This document shows positions 18,557-27,549 of a stretch of DNA of 64,000 nucleotides, piece by piece; the stretch's first letter is position 1; each line of letters begins with the position of its first letter. Origin of the DNA: CAZMRF01 sp964568735. Lineage in GTDB: Bacteria; Acidobacteriota; Polarisedimenticolia; JACPZX01. The position numbers were made by a program, and so were the translations under genes. The notes under the pieces are model-generated. The model made no database searches and was not told where the DNA came from. It saw nothing but the letters and a program-made list of their open reading frames with translations. Location of the stretch: positions 186,001 to 250,000 of the forward strand of contig CAZMRF010000001.1 of the NCBI GenBank assembly GCA_964568735.1. The letters run 5' to 3'.

Positions 18557-20569
18557 TCACGGGCCCGTCGCGGCCCCCGGCTCCGCGAGGACGTCGTACA
18601 CCTTCCCCTCCACGAAGACCCGGAAGAGCTCCGGGTCCACCTTGCCCTCCTTGACCTCCCACGAGAGGATGTCGAGGGCCCGGCTCGTGGGGATCGCTTT
18701 CTTGTAAGGGCGATCCCTCGCGGTGAGGGCATCGAAGATGTCCGAGATCGTCATGATGCGGGACTGGATCGGGATCTCGGTCCGGCGGACGCCATGGGGA
18801 TACCCTGACCCGTCCAGCTTCTCGTGATGCGCTCCCGCGATCCGCGGCACCTGCGAGAGCTCACGCGTCCAGGGGATGTTCGCCAGGAACTCGTAGGTGT
18901 GGGACACGTGCGATTCGATCTCGCGCCGCTCCGACTCGCTGAGGCTGCCTCGCGCGATCGCGAGGTTCAGGGCCTCTCCCGGCTCGAGGAGCGTGAATTC
19001 CTCCCCGGCGAGCCCCTCGATCCGCGCGGCGGCGATCTCTTCCAGCAGCGAAGAGGCCTCCTTCGCGAGGACGCTCGGCTCGTTGGCCTCCCGCACGAGC
19101 TGGAGGTACCGGTCGATGCGGTCGAGCTTCGCCGCGAGCTCCGCGTCCAGGACCGAGGCCGCAGCGGCGGCATGCTCCCGCCCTCGCTGCTCGAAGATCG
19201 CGAGTTTCTTTCTGCTGTACTCCAGCTCGAGGGATCGCCGGATGAACCTGAATCTGGCCTCCACCGCCTCCATCTCGTGCGGGTAGAGCTTCTTGCTCTT
19301 GAGGAGCACGTGCTCGCGGACGCCGATCTTCCCGAAGTCGTGGAGGAGGGATGCGTACTTGATCTCCTTGAGGTCGTCGCGGCTGAACCTGACCTGTGCC
19401 AGGGGCCCCGAATCGACGCGGTCGACCTTCTCCGAGAGCCCCACCGTCAGTTTTGCAACTCTCTCCGAGTGGCCCGAGGTGGTGGGGTCGCGGCTCTCGA
19501 TCGCCGTCACCGACGCCTTGATGAAGCCTTCGAAGAGCGTCTGGATTTCCTGGTAGAGACGCGCGTTCTCGATGGCGACGGCCGCCTGGCTCGCGAGGGA
19601 GGAGGCCAGATCGGCCGTGTGCTCGTCGAAGGGTATGACCTGGGCCTCCGCGCGGTCGCGGCTGCTCAGCCGCACGGCCCGGTCCCGCTTCCGGTTGATG
19701 AGCTGCAGGGCACCGATGACCTCGTCCTTGTGGTTCCGCATGGGTATCACGAGGAGGGATCGCGTGCGGTACCCCGATGACTCGTCGAAGCTCCGGTTGA
19801 AGCCGTACTCCCTGTCGGCCGGGATCGCGTAGGCGTCATCGATCGCGAGGGTCTCCCCCGTCAGGACCACGAATCCGGCAAGGGACTTGCGGCTGATGTC
19901 CATCCGGAAGGCGCTGAGGGAGACGTCCACGCTGTCGTTCTGGGCGAGGCGGAAGGCGAGGTCCTTGTCCCGGAAGAAGTCGGCCTCGTCGGGCTCGGCT
20001 CCGCTGCGGCGCTCGACGAGGTAGAGACTGCCCGCGTCGGCCGAGGTGATGGCCCGGCACTTCGAGAGGATGAGCTCCAGGAGCGTGTCGATGCTCCTCT
20101 CGGCCGACAGCGCGACGCCGATCCGGTTCAGCTCTCGCAGCTCGTGGCCCTGCTCCTCGACGCGCGCGCGCAGGGAGGCGACCTCGGCGAGCAGCCGGGC
20201 GTGCGAGGCGGCTCGCTGCAGAGCCTCGGCGATCTCGGGCTCCCGGAGGGGGCGGCCGACGACCGCGGCGAGCCACTCGTCGGAGCCTCCCAGCCTCGAC
20301 GGCTCGTCGCCGGCGTCGGCGAGGGCCACGAAGGAGACGCCCGGGGGGGGCCCTCCCAGTGCCGCCACGGCCGCGGAGGGTCCGACGACGACCAGAGCGG
20401 ACGCGCCGGGCTGGAGCTCGAGGGTCGAGGAGCTCGAGAGGGGCTGCCAGTCGACGGTTCGCAGGCTGGCCCCGACCCGGCCTGCCGCGGCGCGGATCGA
20501 ATGCTCCTCGGCCTGGGGGGCGCCGCTGGAGCGCAGGTAGATGACGGCCAGGGGTTGGGTGGACCTCAT
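18557..20569 (-). CDS. GAF and HD-GYP domain protein, probable c-di-GMP phosphodiesterase
   Basis: A 670-residue protein: a receiver-like N-terminus without a clear phosphoacceptor Asp (about 1-120), a short coiled coil (about 120-145), a GAF domain (about 150-345, with PMRNHKDEVIGALQL), and an HD-GYP domain. Metal and substrate residues are present: HSERVA, HDFGK (His410, Asp411), HHEKLDGSGYP (from 581) and SRIMTISDIFDALTARDRPYK. The HD-to-HHE distance is about 170 residues against roughly 60 in typical HD-GYP proteins, because of an inserted, largely helical stretch (about 430-545). It should hydrolyse cyclic di-GMP when a GAF ligand or partner signals; the ligand is unknown. Confidence 0.87.
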   Translation of the reverse strand: MRSTQPLAVIYLRSSGAPQAEEHSIRAAAGRVGASLRTVDWQPLSSSSTLELQPGASALVVVGPSAAVAALGGPPPGVSFVALADAGDEPSRLGGSDEWLAAVVGRPLREPEIAEALQRAASHARLLAEVASLRARVEEQGHELRELNRIGVALSAERSIDTLLELILSKCRAITSADAGSLYLVERRSGAEPDEADFFRDKDLAFRLAQNDSVDVSLSAFRMDISRKSLAGFVVLTGETLAIDDAYAIPADREYGFNRSFDESSGYRTRSLLVIPMRNHKDEVIGALQLINRKRDRAVRLSSRDRAEAQVIPFDEHTADLASSLASQAAVAIENARLYQEIQTLFEGFIKASVTAIESRDPTTSGHSERVAKLTVGLSEKVDRVDSGPLAQVRFSRDDLKEIKYASLLHDFGKIGVREHVLLKSKKLYPHEMEAVEARFRFIRRSLELEYSRKKLAIFEQRGREHAAAAASVLDAELAAKLDRIDRYLQLVREANEPSVLAKEASSLLEEIAAARIEGLAGEEFTLLEPGEALNLAIARGSLSESERREIESHVSHTYEFLANIPWTRELSQVPRIAGAHHEKLDGSGYPHGVRRTEIPIQSRIMTISDIFDALTARDRPYKKAIPTSRALDILSWEVKEGKVDPELFRVFVEGKVYDVLAEPGAATGP

Positions 20570-20639
20570 GGAGCGCCTCGGTCAGGAGGCGGGAGGATAG
20601 GCCCGCGTCTCGCGGGCCGTCAATCGAGGCGATCCGGGG

Positions 20640-21248
20640 TCACGCGGAGAGCTCCGGACGCCCCCCGGCGAACTCCGCGACGGCATCGAGGTAGTTCGAC
20701 ATGAGCATCATCCCGCAGGTGGTCAGGATCGATTCGGGGTGGAACTGGACGCCCTCGAGCAGGGCTCCCGCGCCACGCCGCCGCAGCCCCATCACGAGCC
20801 CCCCTGAGGTCGCGGTGATCTCGAGATCGGACGGCACAGATTCCCGCTCCACGACGAGCGAGTGGTAGCGGGCCGCAGGGAAGGGGTTGGGCATGCCGCG
20901 GTAGATCGAGGCTCCATCGTGGTGAATCTCCGAGCTCTTGCCGTGCATCAGCACGGGCGCGCGGACGACCCTGCTGCCGGCCACGTGCCCGATGGCCTGG
21001 TGGCCCAGGCAAACGCCCAGGATGGGCAGCTTTCCGCCCAGATCCCGCACGACGGCCTCCGTCACGCCCGCCCGCTCGGGGCGCCCCGGGCCGGGCGAGA
21101 TCACGATGCCGGCGTACCTGCCCGAGGCCGCTTCGCGCGGAGTGACGGCATCGTTGCGACGGACGTCCACTTCCGAGCCGAGCTGCCTGATGTACTGGAC
21201 GAGGTTCCAGGTGAAGGAGTCGTAGTTGTCGATGACCAGGATCGTCAG
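20640..21248 (-). CDS. Anthranilate/aminodeoxychorismate synthase glutamine amidotransferase
   Basis: A 202-residue class-I glutamine amidotransferase of the TrpG/PabA type: opening LVIDNYDSFTWNLVQ, oxyanion motif SPGPG, nucleophile Cys80 in GVCLGHQ, catalytic His170 and Glu172 in FHPES. It gives ammonia to TrpE or PabB; neither is in the window, so trpG and pabA cannot be told apart. No ATG, GTG or TTG occurs near the family start; the best candidate is CTG at 21246-21248, overlapping the upstream stop as CTGA with a GAGG site 7 bases before. The frame stays open far upstream over unrelated coding sequence. Confidence 0.88.
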   Translation of the reverse strand: MTILVIDNYDSFTWNLVQYIRQLGSEVDVRRNDAVTPREAASGRYAGIVISPGPGRPERAGVTEAVVRDLGGKLPILGVCLGHQAIGHVAGSRVVRAPVLMHGKSSEIHHDGASIYRGMPNPFPAARYHSLVVERESVPSDLEITATSGGLVMGLRRRGAGALLEGVQFHPESILTTCGMMLMSNYLDAVAEFAGGRPELSA

Positions 21249-21928
21249 AGCGGGACCTCGAAGACGACGAAGATATCTTGAGGGAGCTGGCGTGCTTCGA
21301 GGTGCAGCTCGAAGACGCCGCCCTTGAGCTCGCCCTCCGGGCGTGGGAAGTAGAGGATGTCGGCCAGGTAGCCGAAGGTCGGCAGGTCCATGCGGTCCGT
21401 GAGGATGCCGCCCGCCTCCGGGTTGATCAGGTCCGTGGAAAACGGGAAGAACGCGGTCCGGTAGAACCTGAAGCCGTCGAACTTGGATGTCTGGAAGCTG
21501 ATTCTTGTCAGGTGACGGTCCTGCGCGAGCCCTCGCTGGAGGCGCTGCACCTCTCCGACGCCGGCCATCCCGTAGCGCCGCCCGAAGGCATCCATGAGAT
21601 AGAAGGACTCCCGGCTGATGGAGAGGTAGGGCTCGACCCGCTTGTTCCCCAGCGCCACGGCCACCGGCACGAAAGGGCTGTCCTCGTGGAACCGGGTGGC
21701 GTTGACGTCCACCGTGAGGATCACGAGGCTCCCCTCTTCCTTGAAGGTCATCGGCCCGAGAGTCGGACTCAAGGTGTCCGTGCTGACGGCCCGTGGCCGC
21801 TCGCGGGAATAGGTGCAGCCCGCGGCCATCACTCCTCCGGCGGCGAGGATCCCGATGAGCAACGCGAGCACAGCCGGCCGCCCGCACCTGCCGCCATCGT
21901 ATCCCGGTGGCCTGTCCTGCAAGTCCAT
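21245..21928 (-). CDS. Putative lipoprotein of unknown function
   Basis: A 227-residue protein with a hydrophobic stretch (about 18-36) ending in a lipobox-like MAAGC, so probably lipid-modified at Cys38 and envelope-anchored. The mature part is beta-rich, with a segment on ISRESFYLMDAFGRRYGM and no recognised catalytic motif. The ATG at 21928 is chosen because AGGAGAGGAAG precedes it; the frame is open upstream into the antisense of other genes. It overlaps the amidotransferase gene by four bases, suggesting coupled translation. Family not recognised. Confidence 0.65.
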   Translation of the reverse strand: MDLQDRPPGYDGGRCGRPAVLALLIGILAAGGVMAAGCTYSRERPRAVSTDTLSPTLGPMTFKEEGSLVILTVDVNATRFHEDSPFVPVAVALGNKRVEPYLSISRESFYLMDAFGRRYGMAGVGEVQRLQRGLAQDRHLTRISFQTSKFDGFRFYRTAFFPFSTDLINPEAGGILTDRMDLPTFGYLADILYFPRPEGELKGGVFELHLEARQLPQDIFVVFEVPL

Positions 21929-21942
21929 GGCTTCCTCTCCTC

Positions 21943-22641
21943 TCAAGCACCCAGCCTCGCGGCGAGACCACGAAGGTCGGGGACCTCTTCGTCCGCGGCA
22001 GCGCTCACGGGAAGTGAGACCCCGAACCGGCCGGCCAGGGAGGCGCGGCGGACCCAGACCGTCGCGAGGCCGAGCGCCGACGCGGGGACGATGTCGTGGT
22101 AGAGGCTCTGGGCCGCGTGGAGAATCCTCCCGCCCGGCATGTCCATCCTGGACAGCGCGAGGGAGAAGACGGCCGGGTCGGGCTTGTAGCAGCGGGCCTC
22201 GGAGGCCGTGGTCACCCAGTCGAAATCCACCTCGAGCCGCTGCCGCGTGAGCGCGAACAGGTCGGTATCGACATTGGAGATGATCGCCAGGCGGTAGCGC
22301 CGGTGAAGGGCCTTCAGCGATTCCACCGTGTCCGGGAAGGGCTCCCAGCGGGCGAAGCCCTCGACGAGGATCTCCCTCTCCGTCTCCGTGGGCTCGAAAC
22401 CCCATTCCCGCGCCATCGATCCCGCGACGATCCGCAGCACCTCCCGGTAGCTCCGGTAGGGGGCCTTCTCGGCCTCGGCCTCCAGGCGGGCATAGGCCTC
22501 GAGGATCTCGCCATCGGTCGCCGCGATGCCATGAGCCCGTGCGAGCGGTCTCAGGGAGCCGAGGATGCCGCTCTCCCAGTCCACGAGCGTCCCGTAGCAG
22601 TCGAAGGTGATGGCCTGGAAGCGGGCTGGATCGAAGACCAC
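21943..22641 (-). CDS. HAD-superfamily hydrolase, haloacid dehalogenase type II-like
   Basis: A 232-residue HAD protein: motif I FDCYGTLVDWE (nucleophile near Asp14), an all-helical cap (about 20-95), motif II IISNVD, conserved Lys in CYKPDPAVF, and a downstream motif that reads HAAQSLYHDIVPASALGL. Motif I and cap length match type II 2-haloacid dehalogenases and related phosphatases; the substrate cannot be assigned. GTG start at 22641 with AGAGG just upstream; stop 14 bases before the lipoprotein gene and 10 bases after the desulfurase-like gene. Confidence 0.82.
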   Translation of the reverse strand: MVFDPARFQAITFDCYGTLVDWESGILGSLRPLARAHGIAATDGEILEAYARLEAEAEKAPYRSYREVLRIVAGSMAREWGFEPTETEREILVEGFARWEPFPDTVESLKALHRRYRLAIISNVDTDLFALTRQRLEVDFDWVTTASEARCYKPDPAVFSLALSRMDMPGGRILHAAQSLYHDIVPASALGLATVWVRRASLAGRFGVSLPVSAAADEEVPDLRGLAARLGA

Positions 22642-22651
22642 GGAGCCTCTT

Positions 22652-23803
22652 TCACCCTGCGATGCGACGCACCGCGTTGACGAGCCGGTCGATTTCCTCC
22701 GGCGTGTTGAAGGGCCCCGGGCTCACCCGGACGGTGCCCGCGGGGAAGGTGCCCATCTGCCGGTGCGCGCCGGGCGCGCAGTGCAGCCCGGCCCGGACGC
22801 AGATTCCGAACGAGGCATCCAGGATTCCCGCCACCTCGTCGGGAGGATGCCCCTCGACGTTGAACGAGACGACGCTCACGCGGTCGGCTCCGACCGGCGG
22901 GCCGTAGAAGCGCACCCTGCCGAGATCCTCGACCGACTCCACGAATCGGCGCACGAGCCCTAGCTCGTGCGACCGGATGGCCGGCAGCCCTCTCCGCTGG
23001 ACCCAGCGGATGCCCTCGACCATCCCCGCGATGCCCGGAGTGTTCAGCGTTCCCGCCTCGAGGTGGTGGGGGTACTCCTCGGGCTGGAGCGGGTAGGAGG
23101 AATCCCCGCCCGTCCCACCCTCCCGCCAGGGATCGACGGCGACTTCCCCCGCGATGATCAGGGCACCCGTGCCGGCCGGTCCGAGCAGGCCCTTGTGACC
23201 GGGCACCGCGAGCAGGTCGATGCACATCGCCCGCACGTCGAGCGGCCAGACCCCCGCCGTCTGGGCGGCGTCGACGAGGAAGAGGATCCCGCGCTCCCGG
23301 GTCAGCCTGCCGATCTCCCCCACCGGGTTGAGCGAGCCGCTCACGTTCGACCCGTGCAGGAGCGCCACGAGGCGGGTCCGAGGCCGGAGCGCCTCCGCGA
23401 CCGATGCCGGCGTGACGGCGCCGAGAGGGTCCGGCGCCACGCGGGTCACCTCGATGAGGCCGTCCCTCTCCATACGGTTCAGAGGGCGGACGATCGAGTT
23501 GTGATCGGCGACGCCCGTGATCACGTGGTCCCCCGCTTTCAGGACACCGTTCAGGGCGATGTTCAGGGCGTCGGTGGCATTGAGGGCGAAGATCACGCGG
23601 GAGGGATCGGGCGCGTTGAAGAAGGAGGCGACGACCCTCCGCGCCTCCGCCATCTCCCCTTCGACCTCGTGCACCAGCCTGTAGGAGCCCCGGCCCGGGT
23701 TGGCTCCGAATTCCCTCATGAAGCGGCCGAACCTCTCATGCACCTCCGGGGGCTTCGGGAACGACGTGGCGGCGTTGTCGAGGTAGAGGCTCTCCGCGCT
23801 CAA
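22652..23803 (-). CDS. Class V aminotransferase, cysteine desulfurase-like
   Basis: A 383-residue PLP enzyme of the NifS/SufS fold: YLDNAATSFPKPPEV opening, PLP-contacting Asp178 in VDAAQTAGV, Schiff-base Lys204 in VPGHKGLLGP, and a candidate persulfide Cys342 in GLHCAPGAH. It most resembles the cysteine-desulfurase-like subgroup often found near selD in selenium-utilising bacteria. Expected to move sulfur (or selenium) from cysteine to an acceptor; the adjacent ThiF-like enzyme is an obvious partner. Starts at TTG 23803, three bases after the thiF stop, with GGAG upstream. Confidence 0.85.
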   Translation of the reverse strand: MSAESLYLDNAATSFPKPPEVHERFGRFMREFGANPGRGSYRLVHEVEGEMAEARRVVASFFNAPDPSRVIFALNATDALNIALNGVLKAGDHVITGVADHNSIVRPLNRMERDGLIEVTRVAPDPLGAVTPASVAEALRPRTRLVALLHGSNVSGSLNPVGEIGRLTRERGILFLVDAAQTAGVWPLDVRAMCIDLLAVPGHKGLLGPAGTGALIIAGEVAVDPWREGGTGGDSSYPLQPEEYPHHLEAGTLNTPGIAGMVEGIRWVQRRGLPAIRSHELGLVRRFVESVEDLGRVRFYGPPVGADRVSVVSFNVEGHPPDEVAGILDASFGICVRAGLHCAPGAHRQMGTFPAGTVRVSPGPFNTPEEIDRLVNAVRRIAG

Positions 23804-23806
23804 GGG

Positions 23807-24901
23807 TCAGGCTCCGATGTAGCGCGAGTAGAGCGAGCGGGCGGCAGCCACGTCGGTCGTTCCCGCGACGATGGCCCGACCGTCGGGGAACACGCTCAGG
23901 GTGCAGCCGTCGACCACGAGCCTGAGGAGGAAGGGCGAGCGCTCGACGTTGCCTGCCGCTTCGAGCCTCCGCGCGAGCGTCTCGAGGTCCAGCGTCGTCC
24001 TCGTCGAGGGCATCACCTGCACGGCGTCGCGACCGCAGAGCGCGGCCGGGCGCGTCCCGCGGCCCGAGAGGAACTCGAACTCCAGCCCATCGCAGGCGGC
24101 GCAACGGCGGCGGCCGCCGCCGCGCGGCACCTCGACGGAATGAACGCGCCGGCTCCAGAGATCGACGCTGAAGAGCCCGTCGATCATCTCCTCGGAGCGG
24201 CCGGCCAGCAGCTTCATCGCCTCCGCCGCCTGCACGGAGGCGATCAGCGTGACGATGGGCGCGATGACACCCGCGGTGTCGCACGTGGCGGTGGTGCCGG
24301 GAGGCGGCGGGCTCTCCATCAGGCAGCGCAGGCAGGCGGTCTCTCCGGGAATGATGTTCATGGAGACGCCGTAGGCACCGAGGCAGGCGGCGTAGATCCA
24401 GGGGATGTCGTGGCGGATGCTGACGTCGTTGATGAGGAAGCGGGTCTCGAAGTTGTCCGTGCCGTCGACGATCACATCGTGTCCCGTGAGGAGGTCCACC
24501 GCGTTGTCGGGGCCCAGATCGGCCACGACGGCCTCCACCGCCACCGAGCCGTTCGCTTTTCGGAGGTGGTCCCTGGCGGCGATCGCCTTGGGCTTCAGCG
24601 CGAGCAGATCCTCCTCCGTGTAGAGGATCTGCCTCTGGAGGTTGCTCTCATCGATCACATCACGGTCGATGAGACGGACCCTGCCGACGCCCGCCCGGAC
24701 GAGGATGGAGGAGGTAACGGCCCCGAGGGCGCCGCACCCCACGATGACGGCGGAGGAGCGGCCCAGGCGCTCCTGTCCCGCCTCTCCGATGCCATCGAAG
24801 AGAACCTGGCGGGAGTACTTCCCGCCTCTGGGGGGAGTGGACAACCGGGGAGGCTCCTGGCGCGCCTGGAGGCGACGGAATCGCTCGAACGACGCGATCA
24901 T
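23807..24901 (-). CDS. ThiF/MoeB/HesA-family adenylyltransferase
   Basis: A 364-residue E1-like enzyme: KYSRQVLFDGIGEAGQ opening, nucleotide motif VGCGALGA, LIDRDVIDESNLQRQ, DGTDNFETR, and two zinc-binding CxxC pairs (CLRC, CAAC). The C-terminal region (about 285-364, ALCGRDAVQV onward) is a small extra domain seen in some ThiF-like proteins. These enzymes adenylate the C-terminal glycine of ThiS/MoaD-like sulfur carriers; no carrier gene is in the window, so the pathway is open. ATG at 24901 sits one base after the aroDE stop; earlier in-frame codons overlap that gene. Confidence 0.87.
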   Translation of the reverse strand: MIASFERFRRLQARQEPPRLSTPPRGGKYSRQVLFDGIGEAGQERLGRSSAVIVGCGALGAVTSSILVRAGVGRVRLIDRDVIDESNLQRQILYTEEDLLALKPKAIAARDHLRKANGSVAVEAVVADLGPDNAVDLLTGHDVIVDGTDNFETRFLINDVSIRHDIPWIYAACLGAYGVSMNIIPGETACLRCLMESPPPPGTTATCDTAGVIAPIVTLIASVQAAEAMKLLAGRSEEMIDGLFSVDLWSRRVHSVEVPRGGGRRRCAACDGLEFEFLSGRGTRPAALCGRDAVQVMPSTRTTLDLETLARRLEAAGNVERSPFLLRLVVDGCTLSVFPDGRAIVAGTTDVAAARSLYSRYIGA

Positions 24902-24902
24902 A

Positions 24903-26393
24903 TCACTCGATCCCCTCTCCGGCCCTCCGCGAGGCACGCGCGAGCGCCGACTGCATGATCCGCCTGGGCGCCCTCCTCCCCGTGAAGAGACGGAACTGCT
25001 CGATCGCCTGATCGAGCAGCACCTCCTCCCCGCCGAAGGCGGCGATGCCCCGAGCGCTCGCGGCGGCAACGAGAGGCGTCCTCCCCCCGGCGCGATAGAC
25101 GAGATCTCCGACGAGGGCTCCTCGAAGGGAGGCCCGCGGGATCGGGAGCCGCCTGCCCTCGCGTCCCACCGGCGTTGCGTTGATCAGGATCTCCCAGCGC
25201 TCGCGGCGCGCCTCGCGGAACGGAATCCAGCGGCCCCCCGCGAGCCTTGCAACCTCCAGCCCTTCCCGGCGCCGCCGCGACGCCACGACGATCCGCGCCC
25301 CGAGATCGCCCAGCGCGACCACCGCGGCGCGCGCGGCGCCTCCGGCGCCGATGATCAGCGCCACGCGCCCGGCGGGCTTCAGGCGCCGGAGCACGGCCTC
25401 CGCGATCCCGTGGATGTCCGTATTGAATCCTCGGAGGCCCGCTCGCTCCCTCACGATCGTATTGAGGGCCCCGATCCTCCTCGATCGACCGTCCAGCCTG
25501 TCCATGGGTCGCAGCAGCGCGACCTTGTGAGGAGCGGTGACGCTGACGCCGGACAGCGCGAGCCCGCGGAAGAGGTCTGGAAGGCCGGCGGCCCGATCGA
25601 GCGGGAGCGGAAGGTAGCGCCAGTCCATTCCGAGCCTCGCGTAGGCCGCGTTGTGAATCACCGGAGAGAGGGAATGGCCGACCGGGTCGCCCACGATCCC
25701 CGTCAGCCGCGTCGAGGAGCGGATCTCCGCGATTCTGTATGTCTGCCGGGCATCTTCGAGCGTGATCTGGCCCGGGGCCGTCCCGCTCGAGCGATCGAGC
25801 GCCACGTAGGTCGCCCAGCTCCCCCAGGCGGACCCGAGCAGGCGGCTCGCCACGCCGAGGGGCCCCATCGCGAAGGCGACGAGGGGCTTCCCCGTCCGCC
25901 TCGATCCGGCCAGGAGCTTCTTGATGACCAGGATGTCGAGGGACCGCCGCGCCGTGGTCACGATCTTGACGACCGCGACGCCGGGAATGGCCGACATCCG
26001 GCGATGGAGAGCGAGGAGAGCGCGTGCTGGTGGCGTCCGGCGCCCATCGTGCGAGGAGAGAATCACCCGGCCCGGGGCCTCCGCGAGGAGCACCCGGGCT
26101 ACGGAGGTCCCTGCCTCCACGTCCACGTAGTCGAACCCCGCGGCCGCCGCTGCGGCGAGGAGCCGCGCCCTTCCCAGCTCCGAGCCGGTGAAGCCTCCCC
26201 CGTGCCGGGCACTCCTGCACGTGGCGATCCGGGGGATCGACGGGTGGCGCCAGTCAGCGGGGTCGAAGGGTGCGAGGGAGGGACGCCGGAGCAGGTCCAG
26301 CCTGAGCTCGACAGCCTCTGCACCCCGCGGGGGATCCGCCAAGATCCGCGCGGCGTGCCGTGGATCCGGCCCGCCGAGCGAGAGGATGATCAC
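24903..26393 (-). CDS. aroDE: Fused 3-dehydroquinate dehydratase (type I) and shikimate dehydrogenase
   Basis: A 496-residue fusion for two consecutive shikimate-pathway steps. Residues about 1-220 form a type I dehydroquinase, with His115 in SSHDG and Schiff-base Lys143 in VVKIVTT. Residues about 230-490 form shikimate dehydrogenase (GDPVGHSLSPVIHN, SVTAPHK, GFNTDIHG, nucleotide loop GAGGAARA, INATPVG). Fusions in this order are familiar from plants and chlamydiae and occur in scattered bacteria. GTG start, 6 bases after cysK. The amidotransferase downstream uses chorismate-derived chemistry, so the operon partly concerns aromatic metabolism. Confidence 0.93.
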   Translation of the reverse strand: MIILSLGGPDPRHAARILADPPRGAEAVELRLDLLRRPSLAPFDPADWRHPSIPRIATCRSARHGGGFTGSELGRARLLAAAAAAGFDYVDVEAGTSVARVLLAEAPGRVILSSHDGRRTPPARALLALHRRMSAIPGVAVVKIVTTARRSLDILVIKKLLAGSRRTGKPLVAFAMGPLGVASRLLGSAWGSWATYVALDRSSGTAPGQITLEDARQTYRIAEIRSSTRLTGIVGDPVGHSLSPVIHNAAYARLGMDWRYLPLPLDRAAGLPDLFRGLALSGVSVTAPHKVALLRPMDRLDGRSRRIGALNTIVRERAGLRGFNTDIHGIAEAVLRRLKPAGRVALIIGAGGAARAAVVALGDLGARIVVASRRRREGLEVARLAGGRWIPFREARRERWEILINATPVGREGRRLPIPRASLRGALVGDLVYRAGGRTPLVAAASARGIAAFGGEEVLLDQAIEQFRLFTGRRAPRRIMQSALARASRRAGEGIE

Positions 26394-26399
26394 CGGCCC

Positions 26400-27302
26400 T
26401 CACTCGCGCCGATAGAGCGAGGTCGAGAGGTACTTCTCGCCCCGATCGGGAAGGATGGTCACGATTCTCGGCGCCCCGTCGCGTGCTGCGATAGCCATCG
26501 AAGCCGCGACAGCCGTGCCGCTGGAGATGCCGCCGAAGATCCCCTCCCTGCGGGCGAGCTCCCTCGCCCAGTGGAAGGCTTCCTCGTCGGTGACGCAGAT
26601 CCTCTCGTCGACGACACCCGCGTCCCAGATCTCCGGCACCCGGGACTCTTCGAGGTTCCTGAGCCCCATCTGATGGTGGCCGCGCTCGGGCTCCGCCGCC
26701 ACGACCCGGATGCGGGGCGCGAGCTCCTTGAGCTTCCGTCCCGTTCCCACGATGGTGCCCGTCGTCCCGAGCGTGACGACGAGGACGTCGAGGACGCCCC
26801 CGCACTGATCCCAGATCTCGACGGCGGTGGTAAGGTAGTGCGCCCGTGGATTCCCCTGCGACTCATATTGCGCGATGCGGAAGTAGCGTCCCGGGTGGCG
26901 GCAAGAGAGATCGTCCGCCATCTGCCACGCCGTGTCGGAGGTGCCGCCCTCGGGCGTCAGGATGACTTCGGCGCCCAGTGCATCGAGGATCCGGCGGCGC
27001 TCCACGCTCGCGCTCGCGGGCATCGTGATCGTGACGGGATAGCCCCGGGCAGCTCCCACCATGGCAAGTCCGATTCCCGTGTTGCCCGAGGAGGACTCGA
27101 GCAGCGTCATTCCAGCGCGCAGCCGGCCGTCCTTCTCGGCCTCGTTGACGATCTGCAGCGCGATCCGCTCCTTGACGCTCCCCATGGGATTGAAGCCCTC
27201 GAGCTTGGCGAGGATTTCCGTGCCGGGGGGAGCCCCGATCCTGCTCAGGCGCACGAGCGGAGTGTTCCCGACGGTGTCGAGGATGCTGTCTCGGATGTCC
27301 AT
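26400..27302 (-). CDS. cysK: Cysteine synthase family (O-acetylserine sulfhydrylase)
   Basis: A 300-residue PLP enzyme with Schiff-base Lys44 in NPMGSVKERIAL, the substrate loop ESSSGNTGIGLA, the phosphate cup GTTGTIVGTG and the PLP-ring serine region GISSGTA. It makes cysteine from an activated serine and sulfide; the residues do not firmly separate O-acetylserine from O-phosphoserine or CysM-type specificity. First gene of a long minus-strand run with sulfur-handling ThiF-like and desulfurase-like proteins. ATG start at 27302, divergent from selD. Confidence 0.9.
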   Translation of the reverse strand: MDIRDSILDTVGNTPLVRLSRIGAPPGTEILAKLEGFNPMGSVKERIALQIVNEAEKDGRLRAGMTLLESSSGNTGIGLAMVGAARGYPVTITMPASASVERRRILDALGAEVILTPEGGTSDTAWQMADDLSCRHPGRYFRIAQYESQGNPRAHYLTTAVEIWDQCGGVLDVLVVTLGTTGTIVGTGRKLKELAPRIRVVAAEPERGHHQMGLRNLEESRVPEIWDAGVVDERICVTDEEAFHWARELARREGIFGGISSGTAVAASMAIAARDGAPRIVTILPDRGEKYLSTSLYRRE

Positions 27303-27473
27303 CAGGATGGCGGGGATTCAGGAGCCCGGGCGATCCCCGGAGCCTCTGCGGACAGAGACTAGCACGCGCTTCCGGAGGACTGTCTGCGCCCGGGCCCCGT
27401 GCCTCCGCGGGCCGGGCCTCGCCTCGCACGGGAGGTGCTGCGCCCGGAGGGCGGGCGCCGTTCCACCGGCGCG

Positions 27474-27502
27474 TTGCAGTCGCCACGGCGGCCCCTTAAT
27501 AT
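27474..27502 (+). promoter_or_regulatory. Probable sigma-70 promoter of selD
   Basis: TTGCAG at 27474-27479, a 17-base spacer and TAATAT at 27497-27502 make a good housekeeping promoter in a GC-rich setting. Transcription would begin near 27509, giving a leader of about 40 bases before the selD ATG, with AGGAG six bases before the start. Confidence 0.6.
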
Positions 27503-27549
27503 GGGACCGATTCAGTCCTGTAAGGATTCAAGCTACGAGCCAGGAGAAC

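Noticed and set aside
27303..27549. tRNA-Sec (selC) or another selenium gene next to selD
   Set aside because: No CTTCA-type anticodon arm, T-loop or 90-base cloverleaf could be traced here or in 28603-28818.
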